A stretch of DNA of 64,000 nt, from the NCBI RefSeq assembly GCF_958979055.1, contig NC_084886.1, positions 2,685,001 to 2,749,000 of the forward strand, read 5' to 3'. Below, piece by piece: positions 12,813 through 23,543 of this stretch. Each line of letters starts with the position of its first letter. Positions within the stretch are counted from its first letter, which is position 1. The notes under the pieces are model-generated. The model was not told the DNA's origin. It saw only the letters and a program-made list of their open reading frames with translations, and did not search any database. The translations under genes and the position numbers were made by a program. The DNA comes from Alnus glutinosa. Its lineage: Eukaryota; Streptophyta; Magnoliopsida; Fagales; Betulaceae.

Positions 12813-13889
12813 TAGGGGTGTAAAACCGGGGCGGTTATAATCGGACCGAACCGGATCCAGGCACTAACCGGGCCCGGAAAACCGATAACCGGGTAGGTAC
12901 CCGGTCCCAGTCCCGGGTTCATGTTTTCAAAAGACCCGGTTAAACCGGGAACTCGAGACCGGGTTGTAAATTATTAACAAAAAAAAATACTCCCCTTCCC
13001 TTTTACGCTTTTACGTTTGTTGTTTTAACTTTTAACCCTAAATCTAAAATCATACACTCACTGACTCACGCCACAGTATCACTCTTCAGTCTCTTCTTCT
13101 CTGTTGTCCGCCGCTCGGCTGCTGTCACTCTTCTTCTTTCCTTTTTTTTTCCTCTGCCGGTGTCACTCTTCTTGTGATCTTGTCTTCATTTCTTCTTCAT
13201 TTCTTTTTTAAGGTGGGTTTTTATTTTCTTTTTTATTTTGTTATTTATTATTATTATTATTTTTTTTTTTTTTCAGTTTTCACGCTGCATTCATTTCTTC
13301 TTCAATTCTTCTTTTCAGAAAAAACCTGATGGCAGTTCCTATGGAATAGAAATTTCTAGCAGATCAGCAGATGCTACCATTAGAAAAGCTAATGCAAAAG
13401 GACCCCCTAGACTTCATTCTATTTGATATCATCCAGAGTTGGATCCCTGAAACTGCCACTAAATTTGGTGTGCCTTGTGTCCTTTTCAGTGTGTTTTCTG
13501 CTTGTGCGTTAGCCTTCACAGGACCACTTGCTGAGCTGAAGTCCCTCAACCAACGAACAAAACCTGCACTGCAACTCTTTGTATATATAACTAATAACTG
13601 AATATATAAATTAAAGCCCAATGAAGTCTCTCTCTCCCCCCCCCCCCCCCACCCACCCAAAAAAAGGCTCAATGCCTAAAATACTAAAAACAGGCCCAAA
13701 AAATATAATTTTTTTTTTTTGAAAACCCGGTCTAGGTACGCGGTTTACCCGGGAAACCGGGTACCCGGGAATCGGATTCCCGGTGTACCCGGATCCGGTC
13801 CCGGTTATTGAAAATCCAATAACCGGGACCCTAGTTCCGGTTCTCGGTTTTGGCCAATAATCGAGAACCAGAACCGGATTTACACCCCT
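12813..13889. mobile_element. Mutator-like (Pack-MULE type) element with 9-bp target duplication
   Basis: An exact 9-bp duplication, ATCTAGGGT, flanks it (12804-12812 and 13890-13898), the size made by Mutator-like transposases. The ends are inverted: TAGGGGTGTAAA at the left and TTTACACCCCT at the right. Subterminal arms are rich in ACCGGG/CCCGGT units (about 12825-12965 and 13725-13880). The interior carries a 5'-UTR-like pyrimidine-rich stretch (about 13000-13320) and a UDP-glycosyltransferase fragment. No transposase is present. Captured gene sequence between MULE ends defines a Pack-MULE. Confidence 0.75.
13330..13570 (+). pseudogene. Captured UDP-glycosyltransferase (UGT) N-terminal fragment
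   Basis: One frame reads MLPLEKLMQKDPLDFILFD, then SWIPETATKFGVPCVLFSVF and ALAFTGP. This is the acceptor-side segment of plant family 1 UGTs (D-F-I-hydrophobic-D, W-hydrophobic-P-x-x-A-x-x-hydrophobic-G-hydrophobic, FS-hydrophobic-F). Only about 65-80 codons of a roughly 450-500 residue enzyme remain, with no donor-binding PSPG box, and a stop lies in frame upstream (codon 7 after the ATG at 13329). It lies within the Mutator-like element, so it is best read as a captured fragment. UGT subfamily cannot be fixed. Confidence 0.65.
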
Positions 13890-13954
13890 ATCTAGGGTAT
13901 TGTTGCTGAGCAAGAGTTACCTTCTTGGTTTAATAAAAGTCCATTCTTATTTCA

Positions 13955-13997
<43 letters not shown>

Positions 13998-14176
13998 ATC
14001 ATGAACTACTGTGTTATATGAACAAAAAAAAAAAAAAAAAAAAATTGTTAAAGAGATTTAATAAGTCACTTCATAATTCTCCAACGTCATAAAACACTAA
14101 CCCTAGGCTTTGAATCCTTCGAATAAGGACACTGGTCTTTAAATCGGACCTAAAATCATAATGCCCTTCGAATCAG

Positions 14177-14355
14177 GCTAGCAATTATCATTTGCAATTA
14201 TCTTGACGGGATTCTTGCTGGAGAGAAACAATCAAAGGTTAATGGGCTTGGACTTCTAGGTAACAGGTTTGACGCGGTTTACGCCGTTAACAGTGAAAGC
14301 GTTTGGTTGATGCCTGATGGAGTAATGAATGAAGTGGGAAGCTTTTGGCCTTTAG
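14177..14355 (+). pseudogene. Orphan conserved-looking coding fragment (unknown family)
   Basis: Between an acceptor-like CAG (14174-14176) and a donor-like GTATAC (14356) there is an open frame of about 59 codons. It reads LAIIICNYLDGILAGEKQ, then VNGLGLLGNRFDAVYAVN and SVWLMPDGVMNEVG. Composition is protein-like and unlike the surrounding repeats. I do not recognise the family and see no neighbouring exons on either side, so it is probably a stranded exon or a captured fragment. Confidence 0.4.
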
Positions 14356-14377
14356 GTATACTTTTTGGGAATTTGAT

Positions 14378-14503
14378 TCCTACACTATACAATCACAACA
14401 ACCACACAACAACCCTTCACATGAGGGTGGGCCCCATACACTGGGGCCCACCCTCATGTGAAGGGTTATTATGTGGTTGTTGTGTTGGTGTTGTAAATTT
14501 AAC
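14378..14503. repeat. Near-perfect foldback MITE
   Basis: The arm CCCTTCACATGAGGGTGGGC continues to the centre near 14437 and returns as its complement, with ACAACAACC/GGTTGTTGT further out. The loop is only about five bases. The element is about 126 bp with no coding capacity. A looser relative (TATACAAT arms around GGGTGGGACTCATGTGAGAA) lies at 30765-30845. Confidence 0.7.
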
Positions 14504-14532
14504 ATTTTCCTACTTTTTGACACGTCATGGAT

Positions 14533-16258
14533 CTGAGAAATGATCCCTACACTCATTTCTCACAACAGTCCCACAACAAGCTGACGTGACTGGCACTACA
14601 AATAACCTTGTTATTAGCCACTTGCAATTAGCCACGTGTATGGGGTCATACACATGGCTAATTGCATTTAGCCACAGCCAATTACACGCGGTAAAACCTG
14701 TTGTGTGTAAATGCACAATTAGCCGCGTGTCCTTTTATATATGTGGCTATTTAGCCATGTATCATTTAGCAACTTGCAAAAAATACGTGGCTGACAGGAA
14801 TTTGTTTTTTTTGAAATTCTAGCCGCGTGTATTTCAATACACGCGGCTAAAATTTTTGTCCTTTTTAAAAAAAAAAAAATTGGCATATATCCGGCCAGGC
14901 CAGGCCGGTATCCTTTCTTCTCCAATCTGGCATACATCCGGCCAGGCCAGGCCGGTCTTTTTTCTTCTCCCATTAATCCATAACCAAAACAACAGCAAAT
15001 TCATTACACCCAAACCCAGAAAACACAGCAAGAAGCCAGAAAAAATAGCAAGAACCCGGCCATTCAACCCAGTCGCCCGAAACCCAAAATCAATACAAGA
15101 TGGGAAAAAAAACAACAGCATGACGCCGGAACCAAAACAACAACATCACGCCGGAAATAAAACCCAAAATGGGAAAAAAAAAAATCAATACAAGAGAAAC
15201 CCTAAATCATCAAACCAATTCGCCGGAAATTATCAAACCAAAACGCCCGAAACCCAAAATCAAATTCAATACACCCAAACAACAGCAAATCGCCGGAAAT
15301 AAAACCAGAAAAAAAAATACCAATCCCTGAGAATCGGTCGCCGGAAATCGATCTCCCTCTTCCATCTCCAGCTCCGATCGGTCTCCCTCTTCCATCTCCC
15401 TCTGTGTGAAGAAAAGAACAAAAAAAAAAAAAAGGAGATTTAGGAACGAAGAGCGTGGGAAAAAGGGAAAGAAGGAAAAGAAAAAATACACGCGGAAATC
15501 ATACCACAGACCGGATCTCCAGCTCTCTCGGTCTCCGTCTTCCATTTCCCTCTCTGGCTCTCTGTGACTGTGTGAAGAAATAAGGCTGGGGAAGAAAAGA
15601 AATAAGGGGAAGAAAGAAGGAAGAAGGGAAAGAAGGAAGAAGGCAGAAAAAAGAACAAAGAAAAAAGAAGAAGAAAGAACCGGCGGCCATTACCCTCGAA
15701 GGAAGAAAGAAAAAGAAAAAAGAAATGATAAAGAAAAGTCAAACATTGTGGGCGGTACGGTGCAGAAGAAAAAAATAAAAGGAGAGAATTTTGAATCATT
15801 TGGCAACGTTTATTTGATACACGCGGCCAATTGGCCGCGTGTCAAAAATAAACGCGGTTAATTGGCCGCGTGTTCAAAATACACGCGGCCAATTAGCCGC
15901 GTGTAAAAAATAAACGCGGCTAATTGACCGCGTGTGCAAAATACACGCGGCCAATTGGCCGCGTGTAAAAAATAAACGCTGCCAATTGGTCGCGTGTATT
16001 TTTTACACGCGGCCACTTGTTTTTCGCAAATAATCTGTCACGTAGTCATTAAGACACGCTGCCAGTTGGCCGCGTGTCTACAGTAATTGTTACTGTAGAC
16101 ACGCGGCAATTTACAGTTTTTTTTGTAGTGTGGTAATATTTTATTATGTTTTTACAAAAAGAAAACAAAACAAAACAAAAAAAATAATAAAATATTACCA
16201 GCCAGATCAGCTTGTTGTGGGACTGTTGTGAAAAATGAGTGTAGGAATCATTTCTCAG
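14533..16258. repeat. MITE interrupted by CACTA-3
   Basis: The left arm 14533-14593 begins CTGAGAAATGATCCCTACAC, and the right arm ending at 16258 is its inverse (CTGAGAAATGATTCCTACAC on the minus strand). Both continue through ACAACAGTCCCACAACAAGC. Without the CACTA-3 insert the MITE would be about 190 bp. An inner inverted AATATTTTATTAT pair flanks the right-hand spacer. Confidence 0.7.
14594..16130. mobile_element. Non-autonomous CACTA element (CACTA-3) with TGG target duplication
   Basis: The left end is CACTACAAATAACC and the right end is TTTTTTTTGTAGTG. The exact 3-bp duplication TGG (14591-14593 and 16131-16133) is the CACTA signature. Subterminal arrays of ACACGCGGCCAATTGGCCGC and close variants occupy about 15815-16110, with weaker copies at 14618-14850. 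The interior (about 14880-15800) is low-complexity and purine-rich on the plus strand; no transposase is seen. Confidence 0.85.
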
Positions 16259-16303
16259 CTAAAAATGGGACGAAATTGAAGGGAATTTCAAGGGATGTGT
16301 TTG

Positions 16304-16442
16304 TTGCACAACCCACTTACACAATTCTTTCATAACCAAGATACATTGGTGGGATTCATGCATGTGTGTCCCACTATGTATGAATCTTATCAATGTTTCT
16401 TGAGTTGTGTAGAAGTAGTGGAAGTTGGTTGTGCAAGAATAA
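16304..16442. repeat. Short foldback MITE
   Basis: The left arm TTGCACAACCCACTTACACAA is matched, inverted and imperfect, by the right arm ending TTGGTTGTGCAAGAAT. The element is about 140 bp and non-coding, lying just outside the CACTA-3/MITE nest. Confidence 0.5.
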
Positions 16443-16658
16443 TTTTTTGGATTTCAATTGGGAGGTGAGCCGCCTTTTCTCTTTTCTTCTTGTTTATGAG
16501 CCACCAGCCCACCACACTTCTCTTTTTTGGTTTTACTTCTTTAAGCACCGCATGCTTCTCCAACCGTCGCTGCCGCTAGTTACTTCTCTTCTCTACTTAT
16601 ACAGTTTTACTTCTCTAAGCCACCACTTTCTTGTATTTTTGCTTCTCTTCTTCGGTTG

Positions 16659-16659
<1 letters not shown>

Positions 16660-16690
<31 letters not shown>
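16660..16690. repeat. CT microsatellite
   Basis: About 15 CT units lie inside a pyrimidine-rich stretch. It creates a spurious Ser-Leu frame. Confidence 0.9.
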
Positions 16691-16692
<2 letters not shown>

Positions 16693-17179
16693 CATGTAGT
16701 TTCGTCACTCTGCAAAGATTTTCGAGACTCCAAGTTGTTAAGAGTATATTTAGATTACCCTAAAGATTAGATTGCACTAACTTTAGGGTAATCCAAATAT
16801 ATTCTAACACAAGTAAGGTAAGTAAAGTTTGATACGATTTTTCTAAAAGTTTGATCGAGTCATTGATCTATTTGGTCACTGAGAAAATGGAGGAAAATAA
16901 AAGAAAATAAAAGCAACTGTGCAACCGTTAAAAGATAAAACACAGAATTTTAGTGAAAAGACAATGATTCAACAAATTTGCTTCGTGATAGTGTTTAGGT
17001 TTTTGTCAGATTATTTTTTGGTGATCTGTATGGGTATTGACTATTGAGGTAAATTAGGGCATTGTGTTTTAAATCTCTGTTTAAAGCTAGCTTATGGACT
17101 ATATTTTCATAAAGAGTAATGCTAAAAATTAATTTTTTATCTCATGACTATCTAACTGTTGATCTGTCATTTACAACCT

Positions 17180-18290
17180 AAAAAGTAAAAATAGAGTCCA
17201 TAAGCTTTAAAGTGAGGTCCTTGGAGCCGGAGTTGATGGTGACCGGCAATAATAGCTTAAGAATCACAACTGTGTGTCTGTGTTCTTGGAGAATGGTAGC
17301 GACGAAAGCTAACGGCAATGGGCCGTGGACGGCTGGTGAAAGGGCACTAGCTGCGTTGGGCCTGGATGGCTTGTGAAGGCACCAATGGTCTGGGCATAAA
17401 TGACCGGTGAAGGCGTTGGGAAGCGCTAAGCTGTGGATTCTCCACAATGGGCCGTTGACATGGGCCAGTTTGGACCGGTGCATGAGTCGCTGAATGAGTC
17501 GGCTTGGGCCGAAAAATGGGTCGTTGACTAGGCCAAATTGGCCACACATTCGTGGAATGAATGGTAAATCGGGCCGACAGATTGGATCAAGTAAACCCTA
17601 GCTAGTTCGTTAAGCACACATGTAACGCGTGGGCGCGCGAAAGACATGTGCAAGAAAGTGTCTCCGGCCGGCGTGTGAAACATGTGGAAAAACTGCTAGA
17701 AGGTTGGGGCGGTATGTGGAGGCATGTGCGACAGAGGCGTCAAACCATAAGAGCACAAATCCACTGATTTGGGGAAGGAAAAGCAATTTTGGGGGTTCTT
17801 TTGCCAAAAAGAGATTTGGTGGCGGCACTTGTAGGAATGGCAGTGATGTGCAGTGGCACATGACGCAGTGTTCGGTAGCCGATGGTGTTGGGTCTTCCAC
17901 AAATTGATAGGTTGTACCTAGCAAACCTGATTTTATATATATTTCTAGAATTAGCTTCGAATAAGGCAAAAAAAAAACAAAAAAAAAAACAACAATACTT
18001 ATTGCAAAGGCTAGAGGCACGGGGCTAAATTGGCAGGGTCTTCATACGGCACGTGGGGGCGCGTGATATGTCTGATTGGATTTATTTCGGCAGCGTTGGA
18101 AAGGACATGTTTCGAGCTTTTGATTGGTGTGTGGTCACCAAATTGAAAGGACGCTTGGAACAACTATGGGATTGTCAGAGAGAATACCAAGATCATGGAG
18201 ACAACGCCAGAAATACGCTAGAAGAAGACGTTTGTGGCCACGTAAAAGTGGCTTTTGATACCATGTACAAATATATAATAAAATATATAA
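17180..18290 (-). mobile_element. Probable LTR-retrotransposon leader fragment
   Basis: On the minus strand a TGGTATCAAAAGCC motif near 18257-18270 resembles a primer-binding site complementary to initiator Met tRNA, placed just after a TTTGTACA end that could close an LTR. The GC-richer sequence down to about 17180 would then be the untranslated leader. No gag or pol is recognisable. It is a fossil fragment, and the assignment rests mainly on the primer site. Confidence 0.35.
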
Positions 18291-18504
18291 AATGTAAGGA
18301 AGAGAAATGAAGCGGAGCTAAACATGAAAATTATTCTTACAGGATGCAACACAAGTAGAGTTTGCTGACCGGCCAGGAAACATTATATATGCATGTTCCA
18401 TGAATATGGTAGATCTTTTTGTAAGTGTCTACCAGTCAGTAAATCAAAAAGGATATCAAAAAAGTGTAGGAAACGCAGTTTGTAGTCACCTAGTTCATTA
18501 CATT

Positions 18505-21500
18505 TCATTCAAGGACAATATACTTCTTCATGGGACGCTTACATTTCTCACAAATTGCAGTTCCTTCAATCAACCCCTCAGCATAAGGAATGACATTAGA
18601 GTGATTGCAAGGTTCAAGGGCACCCCTACTGGCATCCAGGAGTTTTGCCAAATTTTCTTCCCATTGTGAAAAAAGATTCAAGCAGTGCACGAGATCTTCT
18701 CCTTGAAGCTTCAAAATATCTGTGGAAGACCCTTTCCCTATTATTGCCCAACCCTTGTCACTAAAGTCTAGCAATGCTGACACCTCCTTTAGAATATGAT
18801 CGGTATCGACAGTCTTTCCAAGTCGGAGTTTTGACCTTCTCATACTCTCCAGCCGAAGCCAAAAGAATTGAATTTTCAAGAAAGAGATAGAACCAGTATG
18901 ATTTTCTTCCGGAATGCTGGCCAAAATGTTCCTTACATGTTCATCCGGGTTCCTCTTGCCTACATACACCATCTCAAGCTGCACACCTCCACTTTTTATT
19001 TCCTTCAATTTAGAATTGATCTCCTGAATCCAATCTTGGTTCTCACTTCCATAAATGCAAATGTTTCTTCCTTTTTCTACCTGAAACCAGTGCATGCAAT
19101 CTTATAAGCATAAGTACAAGAAGTCTAATTAAATTTGGTATTTGCAATGACAATAAGGGTCTCAACAAGGGATCATCCTGATGCTTCATTGAGTTAGACT
19201 CATACCCAGCTAGCCAATAAGGTGTCAATCTCATCAATCAGAAGTTGCAATGTCCAATTCTCCTCTTCCCAGAGCACTTCTTCTCTTGAAGCTGAAAAGG
19301 GATATGCCCGGGCTCCCCAGATCATTACCATGTCAATTGCATTTGAGTTGCTAACCATCCCTTTTGAATCCAATACTACCATGAGAGGCTCACCCGTGTA
19401 GTTCCATGATTGTTTTACATAGTTCACCACTTCTGAGCTAAGTAACCATGGCAGCCTTATTGAGTACCATGGTAAAGAGTTTGAGAAAACGTTGAAGCTT
19501 CTCACCTCAGCATCAGTCCATGTATTAGTAGATGGAATTGGAAACCATACAATCTCATAACTTCCCTTATACTTCTTGTTGAGAGGGTGATCATATGTTT
19601 GCTGAACCAGCAAAAGTAAATTTTCTGTTGGGAGGGGCTCTGGCTTTGAGATTAAGAGCACCACTACCTTGTTGCTCAGCTCAGACACACCAAGCTGTCA
19701 ATTAACACAAAGGAAACGGTAAACTTAAGAGGAAAAAAAGACTCTACTCAATAAAGAGCTTAACTTGGGATTCAAGTTGGTTCCTGAGAGATGTCGATCG
19801 TCTTGCCCAACAACGGCTTTTCAATTTTTTTTAATTTTTTCTTTTTCAAAAGGGGTCGTTTTCACTTCTAATTCTTAAAGAGGAAAGAAGGGGAGAATGA
19901 GGGAGAATGCTTCCAAGCACAAAGCGTAAAGCTTAAAGCTGCCCATTTAGCAACATGGTGTAAACTAAAATTGGTACATCTTGAGATCTTTAAAGCAGTT
20001 CACTTGTTGAAAGTGAGGAGCTGCTGGTTGATGTCGGTAGTGACGGGACAGTGGCCCGTTCGAGAAGAGTTGGGGGGAATTTATGGTGAGTATGGTCAGC
20101 AACGAGTCCCCTTTAAGGATCAAGGAGGAGTAGCCATGGGCAGCAGCGAGATTAACCGCAGGAAGAGTTGCATGGGCTTCGCCCAAGTTGGCATCCATGG
20201 GGGAAGCTTCTTTGAACAGGCAGCAAAGAAGTTACCTTTGTGGTCGCTCAAAGTTGCACCTGCTGCCTAATTGCTGAGGATACTTCTGGGGGGGGGGGGG
20301 GGGGGGGGGGGTGTGGGGGCGGATATCCAGTAAGCCATAGAGGAAGGGCTGTTCTTCCAGGGCAGTGAGATGGGATTTTACAGTGGCCTTAATGAGGTTC
20401 AAGGTAGCTTGGGGATCAAGAGGGATCCCTTAGTGGACAAGCTTGTTTCTGACAAGCCAGATCTGGTCCGTAGTAACCAGAGCAGATATTTGGGAATCAA
20501 GGACAGCTTTTAAGGGGATACTAAGCAAACAGTTAGCTAGGCCTAAGCAGGGCTTTAGTCCTACTGCCCAATGGCGGGTTACAAGGAAACTAATGGTGAC
20601 ATGCATGGCTTGTTAGGATAAAGGGGATAACTATTCAACATTTTGGTAGTATTTAGAAGACATGCTTTAAGGACAGTCAATACTTTACTGGACTCATTAT
20701 ATAAGAATAAGATTCTATCAGAACTTTATAGCGAGCATGATATGACCACATTTTTTCAGATTTGAAACAACTGCTGGAGGGAATAAAACCTTTGCTTGTG
20801 AGGAGCAATCCTTAAGTGGCAGGTCATCTGTCGAAGCAAATAACGTATAGAGCACCTCTTGATTGTCCACATGGATCTCCTGAAAGAGACTCAATAGCTT
20901 CTGCCAAATCTTTCTCTCTGCAAGTCATGTAATAGAACAAGCATCAATATGATGCACAGTCTATACTTCAGAGAACCAGTAAATGGCTTCCAAGTTGTTC
21001 TGAAGAATCTTATATAGTAACCTATTTGTTGATGACACACATCCACCTGCCGTCTGAGGCAACTGCATATCCTGCTTAACCGATAAACCAAACTTGAGAG
21101 CTCCCATGTTGCAATTACTGTTGAATCTGAATACCTGCACAGGGAGCTCCAGCATTAGAAAATTATCAATAATATACATGATTTTACATTCAAACATTAA
21201 TTAACTAGTACAAAAACCATATTCTAATTATTATTTAAATGCATAATAATTCGGCACAAATCATGAAGCAGAAAAACGAAGAATCAGCATATATATATGT
21301 AGGCCAATTGAAGAGAAAGAACATGCACTTGCTCAGTTTTCATGGGTGTCAAATCTGTGATTTGCGAAGAGCATGTGAAGGCGCTCCTAATGATCCAGTA
21401 AGCAGCTACATAAATATAAGACTTTGCAACAGAAATTTCTTTATCCAGCTCTAAATGTGAAAGTGGCAAGCTTTCAAACTTGATGATACACTTTGTCACA

Positions 21501-21820
21501 TCCACCATTGTCTTAACCAACTGGCTCAACGCCTTAAAGCGAGGCTTCAATGTGCTCAAGTTGTAAGGCAATCGCTTAAGCATTGCAATCGATGCCGCCA
21601 AAGGATCGCGAGGATAGAGTTGCATGAGGAGCCGAAAATTCCCATAGCTTGTCACAAATGCTGCCAGTACTAAAGCCATTTTTGCATCCCATTTATACTT
21701 CCCTAGCATATCAAACAAAACCATCGTCCTCATGTGGAGACTATCTTCACCAGAACACTTGCAGAGCAACTGCCATTACAATAACTGAATCAGATTGTGT
21801 GTAGGCGTACGTGTCTACAC

Positions 21821-21854
<34 letters not shown>

Positions 21855-22517
21855 TTGCCTGGTGTGAAATCTCATAGATGGCCTGTCCGAGTGATTCAAG
21901 GGAATCGAGTCCTTCAACGTTGCTTTCCTTATTCATTGCAACCGCACCAAACTGTAGACCAGAAACCTGCAACAAATGTTTGGAACTGAACAAGTTGACA
22001 ACTTAAGAAGATGAAGAAAATGTTAATGGCATATTAATGTGATTGATCAATTTTGACACACCCATCAAATCCATCTCCTCTAATTTGTTGGAAACAAGAA
22101 TTTATTGAGAAATGTCTCTTCGTCATATTAATAATTAATTAACTCTTGACATGTCCTGATGTTCATGGATAATGGATTTGATGGTCAGTCTCACAACACC
22201 ATCACGTACGAAAGACCCTGAAATCTTAAACACTATAAACAATTATCTTGAGAAAGTGAAGTGATAATCTTAATTGTGTGCCCCAGAATTCTTTGCAAAT
22301 GGACATGATTAACAATATTGTTACCGACCAGAGAGGTAACTGGTACTTCTGATGTAGTAGCATAAAGCATGATGCGCTCTGTTGCATGAAGCAATAGCTC
22401 AGAATCAAGACGACGACCATCAGGGTCATGGGTAAGGAGGAGTTTCCATATCAGGACACCTTGAGGATCTGAATATGATGAAGACTGGGAGAAGGGGTCA
22501 CTCCCGAGCAAGTTCAT
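18505..22517 (-). CDS. Sieve element occlusion protein (SEO-2), seven exons
   Basis: This is the phloem filament protein family. Exons in gene order: 22325/22328-22517 (ATG at 22517; MNLLGSD, DPDGRRLDSELLLHATE), 21859-21966, 21333-21769 (SEO_N: KYKWDAKMALVLAAF, LYPRDPLAASIAMLK), 21022-21134 (ATWELSSLVYRLS), 20790-20917 (LLSLFQEIHVDNQEVL), 19206-19694 (thioredoxin-like part: VVVLLISKPEPLP, PWYSIRLPW, NAIDMVMIWGARAYPF) and 18505-19080 (C-terminal part, ICIYGSENQDWI, ending CEKCKRPMKKYIVLE). The final YRCC motif seen in SEO-1 is absent. Exons 3 to 7 join in phase, provided intron 3 uses a GC donor (GCAAGT at 21327-21332); intron 2 also seems to start with GC. The exon 1 donor is unsettled: GTAACA is the best signal but out of phase. 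Likely functional, with some doubt at the 5' end. Confidence 0.8.
19900..20640 (-). mobile_element. LINE RNase H-domain remnant in SEO-2 intron 5
   Basis: On the minus strand the frames read CSKKLPP, MDANLGEAHATLPAVNLAA, LILKGDSLLTILTI and HHVAKWAA. These are the plant LINE-associated RNase H pattern (E-A-x-A with A-x-x-x-A, E/K-GDS, and a final H-x-hydrophobic-A-K-x-A). The pieces are in different frames, so it is decayed. A G homopolymer of about 25 bases lies inside at about 20288-20311. Confidence 0.6.
21822..21851. repeat. GA microsatellite in SEO-2 intron 2
   Basis: About 15 GA units begin a few bases inside intron 2, right next to the probable GC splice donor of exon 2. Confidence 0.9.
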
Positions 22518-23090
22518 GGCTGATCAAGTGATCGATGGTGGTACAGTAAGCAAGATGGAGATGCTACAGATATGAGCTTGTAAACATAGTTCTGGTTGAA
22601 GATACTTCTTTGCTTTAACAAATGACTAGAGCATCTATGTGTGTGTTTTTCGTGTCTGTGTGTGGCTTCTTTTGGGACCGCCGGTGCTCGTACCAATCGG
22701 AAAGGATCAAAGGACAATGATGTTTTAGCCATTTTTTTTTTCTTTTTTAACGAGAAGACCACCAAAATAAAGCTTCCTCTTACTTAAAGAGATTTGAGCT
22801 GCATGTGGACCCGAATCAAATCCAAAGCCTTTCCTTTTTGCACTTTTTCTTCTTGTAGTTTTGAAGAGACTTAAGCATCTACATATATACCATTCGAAAA
22901 GGAAAAAAAAGATGAAGCTGCCAGATCCATTTTTCTTTCGGTATGAAATTTCAATTTTGTTGGAAAGCAATTTCTCAAGACAAAAAGACGTGTTCCAGCC
23001 TTCGAATTCTCAGCTTTAATTCTGAGGGGTTCAAAAAAGAAAAGGTCAAAAAGATGAAAAAGGAGAGGGAATGTAATGCATGTATATATC

Positions 23091-23543
23091 AGAGAAAAAA
23101 ACATATTTAGTCATTAGGTTTTTATTTGATTTGGATTTAATCTTAAAGATTCTAATTTAAAGAATAAAATGCTTAAGCTTTTGCTTATGTTTCCTCTATT
23201 ACTTTATCGTCAAAATTAACGGTTTGCTACTAGTATGCACGCGTGTCTCATTTAATACGTAAGCATCCACTTTAACAACCTTAACAAGTGCCACATCATC
23301 TATTTAAAAAAAAAAAATCCTTGGATGTAGAGTCTAAAATAAAACTAAAGCATATATCTTAAGCCTTGGTAGTCATTAACCCTTATAATCTTTTGTTTTG
23401 TTTTTATGAAGTACTTTTTTTTAACTCGTTCTCGTCGTATTATATTTGAGAGAATGATTAAGACCTTATTTTTTAAATTAGAAATCTAAAGATTAAATCC
23501 GAATCAAATGAAAACCTATGGGTTAAATATGATTTTTCTCTAT
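23091..23543. repeat. TIR element, about 450 bp
   Basis: The left arm (AGAGAAAAAA, then TAGGTTTTTATTTGATTTGG and ATTTAATCTTAAAGATTC) is repeated inverted at the right end (AATCCGAATCAAATGAAAAC, TTTTTCTCTATA). Arms are about 80 bp each. The interior is AT-rich and non-coding. Confidence 0.65.

Larger units (their letters stand above)
12722..13996 (+). mobile_element. 5'-truncated LINE tail with target duplication, interrupted by a Mutator-like element
   Basis: The flank 12680-12721 (GATCATGAACTATTGTGTTA and on) is repeated at 13997-14045, a long target duplication. A poly(A) run at about 13959-13994 directly precedes the second copy, and AATAAA-like sequence precedes the run. The short coding remnant before and after the insert (NKAAHGFVKLDLL, AEECPPSI) resembles the end of the RNase H domain of plant LINEs. 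The Mutator-like element 12813-13889 splits this tail. The LINE identity rests on a short match; the retroposed structure is clear. Confidence 0.6.

Noticed and set aside
13238-13426. Frame starting MLFIIIIIFFFFQF as the UGT fragment start
   Set aside because: It is in a different frame from the UGT match and starts in a T-rich run.
15210-15800. Long minus-strand frames rich in Phe, Ser and Leu
   Set aside because: They come from purine-rich low-complexity sequence inside CACTA-3 and match no domain.
16393-16770. 125-codon plus-strand frame
   Set aside because: Contains a (CT)n microsatellite and no recognisable domain, and starts in a MITE arm.
17178-17549. 123-codon minus-strand frame as a gene
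   Set aside because: No domain recognised; it lies in a probable retroelement leader.
20282-20312. G homopolymer as a G-quadruplex regulatory site
   Set aside because: A long pure run in a decayed LINE inside an intron is more likely a slippage product; its length may also be a base-calling artefact.
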